Origin: Mesorhizobium sp. dw_380
GTDB lineage: Bacteria > Pseudomonadota > Alphaproteobacteria > Rhizobiales > Rhizobiaceae
Length of the DNA stretch: 64,000 nucleotides
NCBI RefSeq assembly: GCF_018588885.1
Contig: NZ_JAFFIW010000008.1
Span: 1 to 64,000, forward strand
Reading direction: 5' to 3'
How positions within the stretch are numbered: the stretch's first letter is position 1; the number at the start of each line of letters is the position of its first letter. The notes under the pieces are model-generated. The model saw only the letters and a program-made list of their open reading frames with translations. It was not told where the DNA came from and did not search any database. Position numbers and translations under genes: made by a program. Below are positions 1 through 8,598 of this stretch, piece after piece.

Positions 1-41
1 GCGCCGTAGAGCACGGCATCAACGATTGGTCTCGCCATCAT
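1..41 (-). CDS. start of an unidentified gene running off the left edge
   Basis: An ATG overlaps the stop codon of the nuclease gene upstream on the same strand (TGATG), and 13 codons (MMARPIVDAVLYG) stay open to the window edge. The tight overlap suggests translational coupling. In related genomes this nuclease is usually followed by an ATP-dependent DNA ligase, but these residues do not resemble a ligase N-terminus that I know, so no function is assigned. Confidence 0.35.
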   Translation of the reverse strand, partial: MMARPIVDAVLYG

Positions 42-1048
42 CAATCGCCCTCGTCCTCATACCCCACCAGATGCAGCGGTCTCGCCGCGATGCCTTCCAG
101 CTCGCACCAGCGCACCAGCGCTTCCTCGCGGCCATGCGTGACCCAGATTTCCCCGGCGCCGGTCTCCTTGATGGTGGTGATCAGTTCGTCCCAGTCGGCA
201 TGGTCCGAGATGATCAGCGGCAGCTCGACGCCGCCTTGCCTGGCGCGCTGGCGGATGCGCATCCAGCCTGACGCGAAGCACGAGATCGGATCGGGAAAGC
301 GCCGCGCCCAGCGGTCGGCGAAGGCCGCCGGCGGGCCGACGATGATGGCGCCTGCGAAATCTTGCCTGCCGCCCTCCACCGTCGCCGGTTCGAGTATCCC
401 CAGGTCGATGCCCTGGCTCTGATAGTACTGGCTGAGCTTGTCCAGCGCGCCATGGATGTAGAGCGGCCTGTCGTAGCCGGCGTCTCGCAACAGCCGCATC
501 ACCCGCTGCGCCTTCCCCAACGCGTAGGCGCCGACCAGATGCGAGCGCTCGGGAAACTGCGCCGCCGATTTCAAAAGGCGTGCGATCTCTTCGGTGTCGG
601 GCGGATGGCGAAACACCGGCAGGCCAAAGGTCGCCTCGGTGATGAACACGTCGCAGCGGATCGGTTCGAACGGCGCACAGGTCGCATCCTTCTGCCGTTT
701 GTAGTCGCCGGACGCGACGATGCGCATGCCTTGGTGTTCGACCGATATCTGCGCCGAGCCCAGCACATGGCCGGCCGGGTGGAAGCTGACGCTGACCTCG
801 TTGAGGACGATCGTTTCGCCGAGCCGCGCCGCCTGGCTTGTGCCGGCAAAGTCCTCGCCATAGCGCAGGCCCATAATGTCCAGCGTCTGCTGCGTCGCCA
901 GAACCGAGCGGTGGCCGGAGCGCGCATGGTCTGAATGGCCGTGCGTGATCAGCGCCCGGTTCACCGGCCGCACCGGGTCGATGAAGAAATCGCCCGGCGG
1001 GCAATAAAGGCCCTCGGGTCGGGGATGAAGCAGGTCGCTGGCGCGCAT
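41..1048 (-). CDS. ligase-associated DNA exonuclease, metallo-beta-lactamase fold
   Basis: The 335-residue protein has the metal-binding HxHxDH motif of the metallo-beta-lactamase superfamily (H36, H38, D40, H41), followed by GHVLGSAQ and SDHADWDE histidine motifs. This arrangement is typical of the mRNA 3'-end processing factor-like nucleases annotated as ligase-associated DNA exonucleases. In many proteobacteria they are encoded beside an ATP-dependent DNA ligase, an Lhr-type helicase and a phosphoesterase, and are inferred to act in DNA repair in the cytoplasm. None of those partners lies inside this window; the gene that overlaps its stop codon begins only at the edge. The start is the first ATG, and the length suits the family. 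The fold is secure; the repair role is inferred from family context. Confidence 0.85.
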   Translation of the reverse strand: MRASDLLHPRPEGLYCPPGDFFIDPVRPVNRALITHGHSDHARSGHRSVLATQQTLDIMGLRYGEDFAGTSQAARLGETIVLNEVSVSFHPAGHVLGSAQISVEHQGMRIVASGDYKRQKDATCAPFEPIRCDVFITEATFGLPVFRHPPDTEEIARLLKSAAQFPERSHLVGAYALGKAQRVMRLLRDAGYDRPLYIHGALDKLSQYYQSQGIDLGILEPATVEGGRQDFAGAIIVGPPAAFADRWARRFPDPISCFASGWMRIRQRARQGGVELPLIISDHADWDELITTIKETGAGEIWVTHGREEALVRWCELEGIAARPLHLVGYEDEGD

Positions 1049-1170
1049 CGCACCAAGATAGGATATAATTCCGCTGCGGGAAGCCTGTTGTCGGAGACTG
1101 CTGACTCCCGGGCATGCTTTGCTTTACAGAGATGACAGCCCGGCTGCCTGCGCCGGCGGAACCCACCATC

Positions 1171-2088
1171 ATGAAACCGCTTCAGACCTCGTCGGGCGAT
1201 TTGAACGCCGATCGCCGTGCCGACTATGCCGAGATGCTCTTCGCCTCCGGCGACCACACGGAGGCGGCCGATCTGCTGCTCGGCGCGCTGGAGTTGGCGC
1301 CGCAATGGGCGATGGGCTGGTTTCGCCTTGGCGAGATGCAGGAGGCATCAGGCAGGCTCGACCTGGCGGCGCAGGCCTGGACGATGTCGCTGAAACTGGA
1401 TCCAGCCGATCGCCAGGGCGCGGCCCTCAAACTGCAGCTGATCGGCAAGGGTCCAGCTGCTGCCGCGCCGCCCAGCGCCTTTGTCGAAACGCTGTTCGAC
1501 CACTATGCGGAAACGTTCGAGGCGGCACTGGTCGGCAAGCTTGATTATCGGTTGCCCGAGTTTCTTGAACAAGAGATTCGCAAGGCAAGGCCGGGTCGTT
1601 TCCGCCTGGCGCTCGACCTCGGCTGCGGCACCGGGCTGATGGGCGAGAGGCTAAGGCCGATCGTCGACCGGCTGGAAGGCATCGACATCTCGGCCAGGAT
1701 GCTGAGGAAGGCGCGGGCGAAAGGCATCTATGACACGCTGACAAAAGCGGATCTGCAGGGATTTTCCTATTCAGCCGACAAGCCCGATCTGGTGACAGCA
1801 GCCGATGTGCTGATCTATGTCGGCGCGCTCGAAGGCCTGGTCGAGATGGTCGCCGGCCTGCTTGCCGGCGGCGGCCTGTTTGCTTTCTCCGTCGAGCGCC
1901 TGGCAGGCGAGGGCGATTTCGCGCTGCAGCCCTCCCGGCGCTACGCCCATTCGGACAGCTATGTCAGGCGGACGCTCGAGGCCAACGGGTTTTCGATCCT
2001 GGCGCTTGAGCCGACGACCATCCGGCAGGATCGTCGCGAGCCCGTCAAAGGGCTGACCGTCGTGGCACGGAAAGCACACGCCGCTTGA
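1171..2088 (+). CDS. TPR-containing class I SAM-dependent methyltransferase
   Basis: The first hundred or so residues look like two tetratricopeptide repeats (DHTEAADLLLGALELAPQW and a similar helix pair after it), a protein-interaction module. A Rossmann methyltransferase domain follows, with the SAM-binding glycine motif LDLGCGTG near residue 147, an acidic strand end (EGIDIS) and a later strand LVTAADVLIYVG. Such fusions are common in alphaproteobacteria and are annotated as predicted methyltransferases with TPR repeats; the substrate is unknown. I chose the ATG at 1171 rather than upstream starts at 1114 or 1132, because the extra residues are low-complexity and the TPR begins shortly after 1171. 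The gene diverges from the nuclease on the other strand, so the roughly 120 bp between them should hold both promoters. Confidence 0.8.
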   Translation: MKPLQTSSGDLNADRRADYAEMLFASGDHTEAADLLLGALELAPQWAMGWFRLGEMQEASGRLDLAAQAWTMSLKLDPADRQGAALKLQLIGKGPAAAAPPSAFVETLFDHYAETFEAALVGKLDYRLPEFLEQEIRKARPGRFRLALDLGCGTGLMGERLRPIVDRLEGIDISARMLRKARAKGIYDTLTKADLQGFSYSADKPDLVTAADVLIYVGALEGLVEMVAGLLAGGGLFAFSVERLAGEGDFALQPSRRYAHSDSYVRRTLEANGFSILALEPTTIRQDRREPVKGLTVVARKAHAA

Positions 2089-2214
2089 AGTGTGGGTGAC
2101 CATGACGCCGTGGCCCTTGCTCATCCGTATTGCTGCGAAAAAGTCCGATTTGCGTGCGCGACTGATATTTGCGATCTGGTCGCATCAGGGCGGGATACAG
2201 GAGGAGCATATCGG

Positions 2215-2574
2215 ATGCGCTGGAACATGATGATCTTGGCATCTTGCCTGGCAACGGCCGGCTGCGTCGGCAATTCGATGTCCGAGCGCCAGGACGCCAA
2301 CATAGAATCCTCGCTGCAATATGACACCGTGCCATGCGATCAGCTGCTGGCGCAGCGCAATGGATTGGCGCAGCAATACAACCTCCCGACGACCGCGAAG
2401 CCGACCTTCTCCAATCCCGCCATGGGTTTCGGTCCGTTCACGCCGGACATGCGCTCCAAGGCCCAACGCGATAGCGACAAGGCGTCAGGCGAGATCGATG
2501 CCATGAACCGGTCGATCGAGCGCCGCGACTGCGGCAAGCCGGACAAGCAGAAGAAGTTCGCGCTGCCTGGCTAG
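2215..2574 (+). CDS. small hypothetical lipoprotein
   Basis: This 119-residue protein starts at an ATG placed just after an AGGAGGAG-like ribosome-binding site. A hydrophobic stretch ends in a lipobox (LATAGC), so it should be cleaved and lipid-modified at that cysteine and anchored in the envelope. The mature part is hydrophilic, with two more cysteines (PCDQ and RRDCG) far enough apart to form a disulfide, and a charged helical C-terminal half. I recognise no named family. An in-frame upstream start at 2092 would bury the signal peptide and is unlikely. The gene converges on the dehydrogenase gene on the other strand. Confidence 0.7.
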   Translation: MRWNMMILASCLATAGCVGNSMSERQDANIESSLQYDTVPCDQLLAQRNGLAQQYNLPTTAKPTFSNPAMGFGPFTPDMRSKAQRDSDKASGEIDAMNRSIERRDCGKPDKQKKFALPG

Positions 2575-2588
2575 ATCGTGCGGTCCGG

Positions 2589-3530
2589 CTAATACCCCGC
2601 CTTGCGGTCCACCAGGTTCTCGAGCTTTTCGCCGCGCTCGAAAGCGTCCATCTGGCGCAGCATGATCGGCGCCAGGTGCATGGGATCGGAGGTCGCCGCG
2701 GCGTGCGGTGTCACGAACACTTTTGGATGGCTCCACAGCGGGCTGGTCTTCGGCAGCGGTTCGACCTCGAACACGTCGAGGCTCGCCTCCTTCAGCGTGC
2801 CGTCATCCAGCGCCCGCACGATGTCGGCGTCCTTCTGCAGGCGGCCGCGTCCGGCATTGATCAGCACCGAGCCGCCGAGGCCGTTGCGCTTTCGCAATTC
2901 CTTCAGCACGCCATAGTTTATGATGCCCTGCGTGTCCGGCGTCAGCGGCAAAAGCACGACCAGTATATCGGTCGCCTTGAGGAAGGGGATCAACCCGGCC
3001 TCGCCGGCATAGGTCGCCACTCCCTGCATCGGCCGGTCGGTGCGCGACCAGCCATTGACGGCAAAGCCGAGCGACAGCAGCACCGAGGCCGCCGCGCGGC
3101 CAAGATTGCCAAGCCCCATAATGCCGACGGAGATGTCGCCGGCCGGCCTCTGCTGCGGCTCGTGCCAGATCTTCTTTGCCTGCTGCTGCCGGTAGAGCAG
3201 ACCCTGGCGGTGGTGATCGAGCACCCGCCAGACGACATATTCGGTCATGTACTGGGTGAGGTTCTCGGCGACGACCTTGACGATCGGCACGTCGGGCAGG
3301 CCCGGGTCGGCGAAGATATGGTCGACGCCGGCGCCGATCGAGAAGATGGCGCGCAGATTGGGCAGCGAGGACAACAGGTTCGGCTTCTGCTTCCACACCA
3401 CGGCATAGGTGATCGACGGATCCTTGGCGCCGTCCGGCTCCAGCACCACCTCGCGCTCGGCCGACAGCAGGTCGCGCCAGCGCTGCGGGTGAAAGCCGGT
3501 GACGGCAAGCAGGATGCGGCCTTTTTCCAT
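2589..3530 (-). CDS. D-isomer 2-hydroxyacid dehydrogenase, GhrA-type glyoxylate/hydroxypyruvate reductase
   Basis: The 313-residue protein has the layout of D-2-hydroxyacid dehydrogenases: a dinucleotide-binding GLGNLG motif in its middle, then INAGRG with the substrate-binding and catalytic arginine, DVFEVEPLP with the catalytic acid, and TPHAA with the catalytic histidine. Length and motif spelling match E. coli GhrA (312 residues), which reduces glyoxylate and hydroxypyruvate with NADPH. The chosen ATG at 3530 gives an N-terminus beginning MEKGRILL; the reading frame extends a little further upstream but without a good start. It lies 29 bp after yejF on the same strand and is probably its operon partner, although I see no functional link to peptide uptake. 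The exact substrate is uncertain. Confidence 0.8.
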   Translation of the reverse strand: MEKGRILLAVTGFHPQRWRDLLSAEREVVLEPDGAKDPSITYAVVWKQKPNLLSSLPNLRAIFSIGAGVDHIFADPGLPDVPIVKVVAENLTQYMTEYVVWRVLDHHRQGLLYRQQQAKKIWHEPQQRPAGDISVGIMGLGNLGRAAASVLLSLGFAVNGWSRTDRPMQGVATYAGEAGLIPFLKATDILVVLLPLTPDTQGIINYGVLKELRKRNGLGGSVLINAGRGRLQKDADIVRALDDGTLKEASLDVFEVEPLPKTSPLWSHPKVFVTPHAAATSDPMHLAPIMLRQMDAFERGEKLENLVDRKAGY

Positions 3531-3559
3531 CGCGGTATTCTCGTCCCTTTTACGCAAAA

Positions 3560-5188
3560 TCACTCGCTGACGATTCCGACCGGCGCCGTCTCTATCTTGA
3601 AGGCGGCCGAGATCAGCGCCCGAGTATAGTCGGTTTGCGGATTTCCAAAAATCTGTTCGGAAGGACCGGCTTCGACGATCTGGCCGTTGCGCATGACGAT
3701 GACATCGTTGGCCAGCGCGCGGATGACCTTGAGGTCATGGCTGATGAAGAGATAGGCGAGGTTGTGCTTGGCCTGCAGGTTGCGTAGGAGGTCGACAACC
3801 TGCGCCTGCACGCTCATGTCGAGTGCCGATGTCGGCTCGTCCAGCATGACGAAGCGCGGGTTCAGCACCATGGCGCGCGCGATGGCGACACGCTGGCGCT
3901 GGCCGCCGGAAAACTCGTGCGGATAGCGGTTGCGGGTCGCCGGATCGAGCCCAACCTCCTTCAGCACGGCCGCCACCTTGTCGTCGCGCTCGTCGGGCGA
4001 CAGCTTCGGCTCGTGGATCTTCAGGCCTTCCTCGATGATCTCGGCGATCGACATGCGCGGGCTGAGCGAGCCGAACGGATCCTGGAAGACGATCTGCAAT
4101 TCGCGCCTGAGCGGCCGCATGGCGTTGAAGGTGAGCTGATTGATGTCACGCCCGTTGAACTGGATGGTTCCGGTCGACGAGATCATGCGCGCCAGCGCCA
4201 GGCCGAGCGTCGTCTTGCCGGAGCCGGACTCGCCGACGACGCCCAGCGTCTGGCCGGCGCGCACGGTGACATCGATGCCGTCGACCGCCTTCACGTGATC
4301 GACGGTGCGCCGGAAGAAGCCCTGCTTGATCGGGAACCAGACCTTGATGTCCTTTCCGGTCATGACAGGCTTGGCACCGGCATTGGCGGCCGGCGGCTTG
4401 CCTTTCGGCTCGGCGGCCAGCAGATGCCGCGTATAGGCATGCTGCGGCTTGGCGAAAATGTCCTTGGTCGGCCCGGTCTCGACGATCTTGCCCTTGGTCA
4501 TCACGCAGACCCGGTCGGCGATCTTGCGCACGATGCCGAGATCATGGGTGATGAACAGCATTGACATGCCCTTGCGGCTTTTGAGGCCGGCCAGCAGTTC
4601 GAGGATCTGCGCCTGCACGGTGACGTCGAGCGCCGTCGTCGGCTCGTCGGCGATCAAGAGTTCCGGTTCATTGGCCAGTGCCATGGCGATCATGACGCGC
4701 TGGCGCTGGCCGCCGGACAGTTGGTGCGGATAGGCGTCGAGGCGCTTCTGCGGATCGCGGATGCCGACCTCGTTGAGCAGGGCCAGCGTGCGTGCCTTGG
4801 CCGGGCGGTCGGCCATGCCCTGATGCAGCTTCAGGATTTCGACGATCTGCTGCTCGATCGTGTGCAGCGGATTGAGCGAGGTCATCGGCTCCTGGAAGAT
4901 CATGGTGATCTTGTTGCCGCGCACCTGCCGCAACTGCTTCTCGCTCATGGCAAGCAGATCGGCACCCTGGAACAGGATCTTGCCCGACGGGTGGCTGGCG
5001 CTGGGATAGGGCAGGAGCTTCAGCACCGACAGGGCCGAGACAGATTTGCCGGAGCCGGATTCGCCGACCAAAGCCACCGTTTCGCCCTTGGCGATGTCGA
5101 ACGAAATATGGTCGACGGCGACAGACTGGCCGCCGTCCTGGCCGAAGGCGACGCTGAGGTCGCGAACGGAGAGCAAAGAAGCAGTCAT
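3560..5188 (-). CDS. yejF: fused ATP-binding protein of a peptide/microcin C-type ABC importer
   Basis: The 542-residue protein carries two complete ABC ATPase domains in one chain. Walker A motifs (GESGSGKS at residues 42-49, GESGSGKT near 325), ABC signatures (LSGGQRQR and FSGGQRQR) and Walker [16 protein letters not shown] are all intact. Fused two-domain ATPases of this kind drive YejABEF-type oligopeptide importers, the route for microcin C in enterobacteria. The yejB, yejE and two yejA-like genes lie upstream on the same strand. Its ATG overlaps the stop of a PIN-toxin gene as ATGA, so translation of this ATPase is probably coupled to that gene, which is an odd arrangement. The transported ligand in this organism cannot be read from the sequence. 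Confidence 0.92.
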   Translation of the reverse strand: MTASLLSVRDLSVAFGQDGGQSVAVDHISFDIAKGETVALVGESGSGKSVSALSVLKLLPYPSASHPSGKILFQGADLLAMSEKQLRQVRGNKITMIFQEPMTSLNPLHTIEQQIVEILKLHQGMADRPAKARTLALLNEVGIRDPQKRLDAYPHQLSGGQRQRVMIAMALANEPELLIADEPTTALDVTVQAQILELLAGLKSRKGMSMLFITHDLGIVRKIADRVCVMTKGKIVETGPTKDIFAKPQHAYTRHLLAAEPKGKPPAANAGAKPVMTGKDIKVWFPIKQGFFRRTVDHVKAVDGIDVTVRAGQTLGVVGESGSGKTTLGLALARMISSTGTIQFNGRDINQLTFNAMRPLRRELQIVFQDPFGSLSPRMSIAEIIEEGLKIHEPKLSPDERDDKVAAVLKEVGLDPATRNRYPHEFSGGQRQRVAIARAMVLNPRFVMLDEPTSALDMSVQAQVVDLLRNLQAKHNLAYLFISHDLKVIRALANDVIVMRNGQIVEAGPSEQIFGNPQTDYTRALISAAFKIETAPVGIVSE

Positions 5189-5685
5189 GCATCAATTTCC
5201 GCTATGACTTTATCAACGGCAGAAATCTCCGGTCGTATGATCGAAATTTGCGCTGTCAATTGGGGAGGGACAAGCCGATTTGGCGTGACAGAATAGGCAT
5301 CCTTCAATCTGGTATCGGCAGTCAGAAATTGTGTGCACCCGAAATGCATCGCCGTCGAAGGATGAATAGCATCCGGCAGCCTGAGAGAAATGAACTGCGA
5401 GCGAAGCTGTGCTGCGTGCCAGAGAACCTCGCGAGTTACCGCCCCAATCGAGACAAAGGCGTTACCAATCGAGATATTGTCATAGAGCTCAACAAGCGGC
5501 TCATTGCTCTTTTTCAGAGGGTCAACCATCAACTCCGCCAGCACGAGCTCGCTTGTCGCGAGAAAAGGCTGCTTTCTGCCCTCGTTCAGTGAAATGAGCT
5601 GAAGCAGTTTTTTTGCCAGAGCATCGTTATTTTCGAAAGCGTAGATGAAAATGTTCGTGTCGACGTAAAGCCGGAAGGCGGCCAT
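5185..5685 (-). CDS. PIN-domain ribonuclease toxin of a type II toxin-antitoxin pair
   Basis: The 166-residue protein is a PIN domain. The acidic metal-binding residues expected of this nuclease fold can be seen: D9 in VDTN, E46/E51 in the helix after the second strand, D105 in LPDAIH and D124/D129 in TADTRLKD. VapC-type members cleave RNA, often tRNA, when released from their antitoxin. I chose the ATG at 5685, which overlaps the antitoxin stop as TGATG; an in-frame ATG 12 bp upstream is possible. The 3' end overlaps the yejF start as ATGA. The gene is visibly richer in A and T than the transporter genes around it, which suggests horizontal acquisition. The RNA target is unknown. Confidence 0.85.
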   Translation of the reverse strand: MAAFRLYVDTNIFIYAFENNDALAKKLLQLISLNEGRKQPFLATSELVLAELMVDPLKKSNEPLVELYDNISIGNAFVSIGAVTREVLWHAAQLRSQFISLRLPDAIHPSTAMHFGCTQFLTADTRLKDAYSVTPNRLVPPQLTAQISIIRPEISAVDKVIAEIDA

Positions 5686-5918
5686 CAATCCTCCCACTCA
5701 TCGCGGAGGGCACGAACACGCGCAACGGCCTCTTCGAGACTTGTTCCCGCCGCGTTGGCCTGCGCATTCCGCATAAGTTCAAGCAACTGTTTGCGGCCGA
5801 GAGGCCGTTTGGCTTCCTCTTCTACCGTCACCTTAACCGAGGCACTCAAAGCTATACCCTCTCGCAGCTCATCCGGGAGTTTGGATGCAGGGTAATGCTC
5901 AAGGATGACCTTATTCAC
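5685..5918 (-). CDS. antitoxin partner of the PIN toxin
   Basis: A short, highly charged protein of 77 residues is encoded immediately upstream of, and overlapping, the PIN-toxin gene. Its N-terminal part (HYPASKLPDELREG) resembles the beta-strand/helix start of small antitoxins, and the C-terminal half is an acidic amphipathic helix (SLEEAVARVRALRDEWED) suited to wrapping a toxin. I prefer the GTG start at 5918 because an AAGGA ribosome-binding site lies about 8 nt upstream; the frame is open to a TTG at 6002, but that extension is poorly supported. The 161 bp between this gene and yejE hold no other gene; they include AT-rich sequence (TATATT) that could be the pair's own promoter. The antitoxin family is not certain. 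Confidence 0.7.
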   Translation of the reverse strand: MNKVILEHYPASKLPDELREGIALSASVKVTVEEEAKRPLGRKQLLELMRNAQANAAGTSLEEAVARVRALRDEWED

Positions 5919-6079
5919 AACTCTGTCCTTTCGTGGGGTACGATATGAGGAACTGCTGTTTGTGATCCGCCCACTGACCATGGCCATCAGTCGTTTCGAC
6001 AATTGATGCGCCTACGCTCATTTTCGTTCGGACAGCCACACTGAGAATATATCATGCTGAATGCCGATCCGCATCGCTG

Positions 6080-7225
6080 TCATCGGAACGTCTTGCGCGG
6101 ATCGAAGGCGTCGCGCGTCGCCTCGCCGACGAAGACCAGCAGCGACAGCATCAGCGAGATGACGATGAAGCCGGAAATGCCGAGCCACGGCGCGTTGAGG
6201 TTGCGCTGCGCCTGTTTCAGCAATTCGCCGAGCGAGGCGGAGCCGGGCGGCAGGCCGAAGCCGAGATAATCGAGCGAGGTCAGCGTCGAGATCGAGCCCG
6301 AAAGCAGGAACGGCAGGAAGGTCAATGTCGCCACCATGGCGTTGGGCAACAAATGCCGGAACATGATGGTGCGGTTGGGCACGCCGAGCGCCCGTGCCGC
6401 GTTGACATATTCGAAGTTCCGGGCGCGCAGGAACTCCGCCCGCACCACGCCGACCAGCGCCACCCAGGAGAACAGCAGCATCAGGCCGAGCAGGATGAAG
6501 AAGCCCGGCGGCAGGATGGCGGCGACGATGAGCAGCAGATAGAGCACCGGGATCGCCGACCAGATTTCGATGAAGCGCTGGAACAGCAGATCCGTCCAGC
6601 CGCCGAAATAGCCCTGCAGGGCGCCGGCGCCGACGCCGATCAGAGCCGAGCCGGCGGTCAGGATCAGGCCGAACAGCACCGAAATGCGGAAGCCGTAGAT
6701 GACGCGCGCCAGGACGTCGCGCGCCTGGTCATCGGTACCGAGCCAATTCCAGTTGCCGACAGTGCAGGCCGGGTCGGCGGCGCCCTGCGGATACTGGTTG
6801 CAGCGCGTCTTGGCGTCATACCGCCAGGACGGCTTGGCCGGTGCGGCTTCCGGAATGGCGTTGTTGACGGTCTGGTAGGAGTAGCGCACCGGCGGCCAGA
6901 TCATCCAGCCATTGGCGTTGATCTCGTCCTGGATCACCGGGTCGCGATAGTCGGTGACGGCATAGAAGCCGCCGAATTTTTCCTCGGGATAGGCGACCAG
7001 GACCGGAAACAGGATCTCGCCCTTGTAGGAGGCGATGATCGGCTTGTCATTGGCGATGAATTCGGCAAACAGCGACAGCACGAACAGGACGAGGAAGATC
7101 CACAGCGACCAGTAGCCGCGCCGGTTGGCCTTGAAGTTCTGCAGGCGGCGCTTGTTGAGCGGCGACAGGAAAGGCCGCGGCATCCGCTCCGGCACCACTC
7201 CGGCAGTAACGCTTGCCTCCGACAT
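6080..7225 (-). CDS. yejE: peptide/microcin C-type ABC transporter permease
   Basis: The 381-residue protein has an N-terminal membrane segment (YWSLWIFLVLFVLSLFAEF) after a basic cytoplasmic start, a long periplasmic insertion of about 120 residues, and a C-terminal binding-protein-dependent permease domain with about five more membrane segments. The cytoplasmic EAA-type loop that docks the ATPase is seen as YVNAARALGVPNRTIMFRH. The long periplasmic loop is characteristic of YejE rather than ordinary DppC/OppC. The start overlaps the yejB stop (ATGA), so the two permeases are translationally coupled. The ATPase yejF follows only after the inserted toxin-antitoxin pair. Confidence 0.92.
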   Translation of the reverse strand: MSEASVTAGVVPERMPRPFLSPLNKRRLQNFKANRRGYWSLWIFLVLFVLSLFAEFIANDKPIIASYKGEILFPVLVAYPEEKFGGFYAVTDYRDPVIQDEINANGWMIWPPVRYSYQTVNNAIPEAAPAKPSWRYDAKTRCNQYPQGAADPACTVGNWNWLGTDDQARDVLARVIYGFRISVLFGLILTAGSALIGVGAGALQGYFGGWTDLLFQRFIEIWSAIPVLYLLLIVAAILPPGFFILLGLMLLFSWVALVGVVRAEFLRARNFEYVNAARALGVPNRTIMFRHLLPNAMVATLTFLPFLLSGSISTLTSLDYLGFGLPPGSASLGELLKQAQRNLNAPWLGISGFIVISLMLSLLVFVGEATRDAFDPRKTFR

Positions 7226-8322
7226 CAGACGTCTCTCCGCTCGAAATCGATGCGCGGATCGACCCAGGTGTAGATGAGGTCGGACAGCAATCCGATGAAC
7301 AGCCCAAGCAGCGAGAAGATGTAGAGATTGGCGAATACCACCGGATAATCACGCTCGACCACCGATCGGAAGCCGAGCAGGCCAAGGCCATCGAGCGAGA
7401 AGATGTTCTCGATCAGCAACGAACCCGTGAAGAAGGCGGAGATGAAGGCGCCGGGAAAACCGGCAATGACGATCAGCATGGCATTGCGGAAAACGTGGCC
7501 GTAGAGCACCTGCCGTTCCGACAGGCCCTTGGCGCGCGCGGTCACCACATACTGCTTTCGGATCTCTTCCAGGAACGAGTTCTTGGTCAGCAGCGTCGTC
7601 GTGGCGAAGGCCGACAGCACCAGCGCCGTCAGCGGCAGGGTCATATGCCAGAAATAGTCGACGATCTTGGCCGGCCATGACAGCTGGTCCCAATTGTCCG
7701 AGACGATGCCGCGCAACGGGAACCAGTCCCAGAACGAGCCGCCGGCGAACAGCACCATCAGCATGATGCCGAACAGGAAGCCCGGAATGGCATAGCCGAC
7801 GATGACGACGCCGCTGGTCCAGATATCGAACGGCGAGCCGTCCTTCACCGCCTTGCGGATGCCGAGCGGGATCGAGATCAGGTAGGACAGGAGCGTGATC
7901 CACAGCCCGATCGAAATCGAAACCGGCATTTTCTCGAGGATCAGGTCGAGCACCGAGATATCGCGGAAGTAACTGTTGCCGAAATCGAACCTGGAATAAT
8001 TCCACAGCATCATGCCGAAGCGCTCGAGCGGCGGCTTGTCGAAGCCAAACTGCTTCTCCAGCTTCTTGATGAATTCCGGATCGAGCCCCTGCGCGCCGCG
8101 ATATTTCGAGCTGACATCGCCGGCGGCATCGAAGTTGGCGCCACCCGCGTCACCACCGCCGCCACCGCCGAGGCGGTCGCTGCCGCCCTGGTTCGTCAGC
8201 TTGGCGATGACCTGCTCGACCGGGCCGCCCGGCGCGAACTGGATGACGGCGAAGGAGATCGCCATGATGCCGAACAGGGTCGGGATCATCAAAAGGATGC
8301 GGCGCAGGATATAGGCGCCCAT
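7225..8322 (-). CDS. yejB: peptide/microcin C-type ABC transporter permease
   Basis: The 365-residue protein starts with a membrane segment ([20 protein letters not shown]), as DppB/YejB permeases do. It has a periplasmic region with a glycine-rich stretch ([10 protein letters not shown] near residue 55), then a permease domain with an EAA-type loop ([21 protein letters not shown]). It pairs with YejE to form the membrane channel. It is separated from the upstream binding-protein gene by about 275 bp that consist mostly of a foldback repeat, so either transcription reads through the repeat or yejB has its own promoter. Confidence 0.92.
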   Translation of the reverse strand: MGAYILRRILLMIPTLFGIMAISFAVIQFAPGGPVEQVIAKLTNQGGSDRLGGGGGGDAGGANFDAAGDVSSKYRGAQGLDPEFIKKLEKQFGFDKPPLERFGMMLWNYSRFDFGNSYFRDISVLDLILEKMPVSISIGLWITLLSYLISIPLGIRKAVKDGSPFDIWTSGVVIVGYAIPGFLFGIMLMVLFAGGSFWDWFPLRGIVSDNWDQLSWPAKIVDYFWHMTLPLTALVLSAFATTTLLTKNSFLEEIRKQYVVTARAKGLSERQVLYGHVFRNAMLIVIAGFPGAFISAFFTGSLLIENIFSLDGLGLLGFRSVVERDYPVVFANLYIFSLLGLFIGLLSDLIYTWVDPRIDFERRDV

Positions 8323-8399
8323 CAGGCGTTGTCCTCCCTGAGGACGACTGCTGTGTCTGGGGGTAGCCCCAAGGCAATGGCTTCAGACCGGTCGACGCC

Positions 8400-8582
8400 G
8401 GCGCTGCCCCTCATTGTCCTGCCGGACATTTCTCCCCGTATAGTGACGGGGAGAAAGGGGCTGGCCGCAGTCTCGGCGCTTTTATTGCGACGCTTGTGAT
8501 TGGCGAAACCATCGATGAGAGCGCCCCTCTCCCCGTCACTATACGGGGAGAGGATGCCGGCAGGCAGGTGAGGGGCGGCGCC
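8400..8582. repeat. foldback (MITE-like) intergenic repeat, copy 1
   Basis: Two inverted arms of about 60 bp (8400-8460 and 8524-8582) are near-identical when one is reverse-complemented: each carries a CCTGCCGG block followed by a smaller palindrome centred on CCCCGTATAGTGACGGGG. The spacer contains a GATTGGCGAAACCATC block that reappears, inverted, in two other copies in this window. The element fills most of the gap between yejB and the downstream-positioned binding-protein gene. The RNA would form a very long hairpin and may shape transcript ends or stability within the operon. Confidence 0.75.
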
Positions 8583-8598
8583 AACGCCCGCAAGAAAT

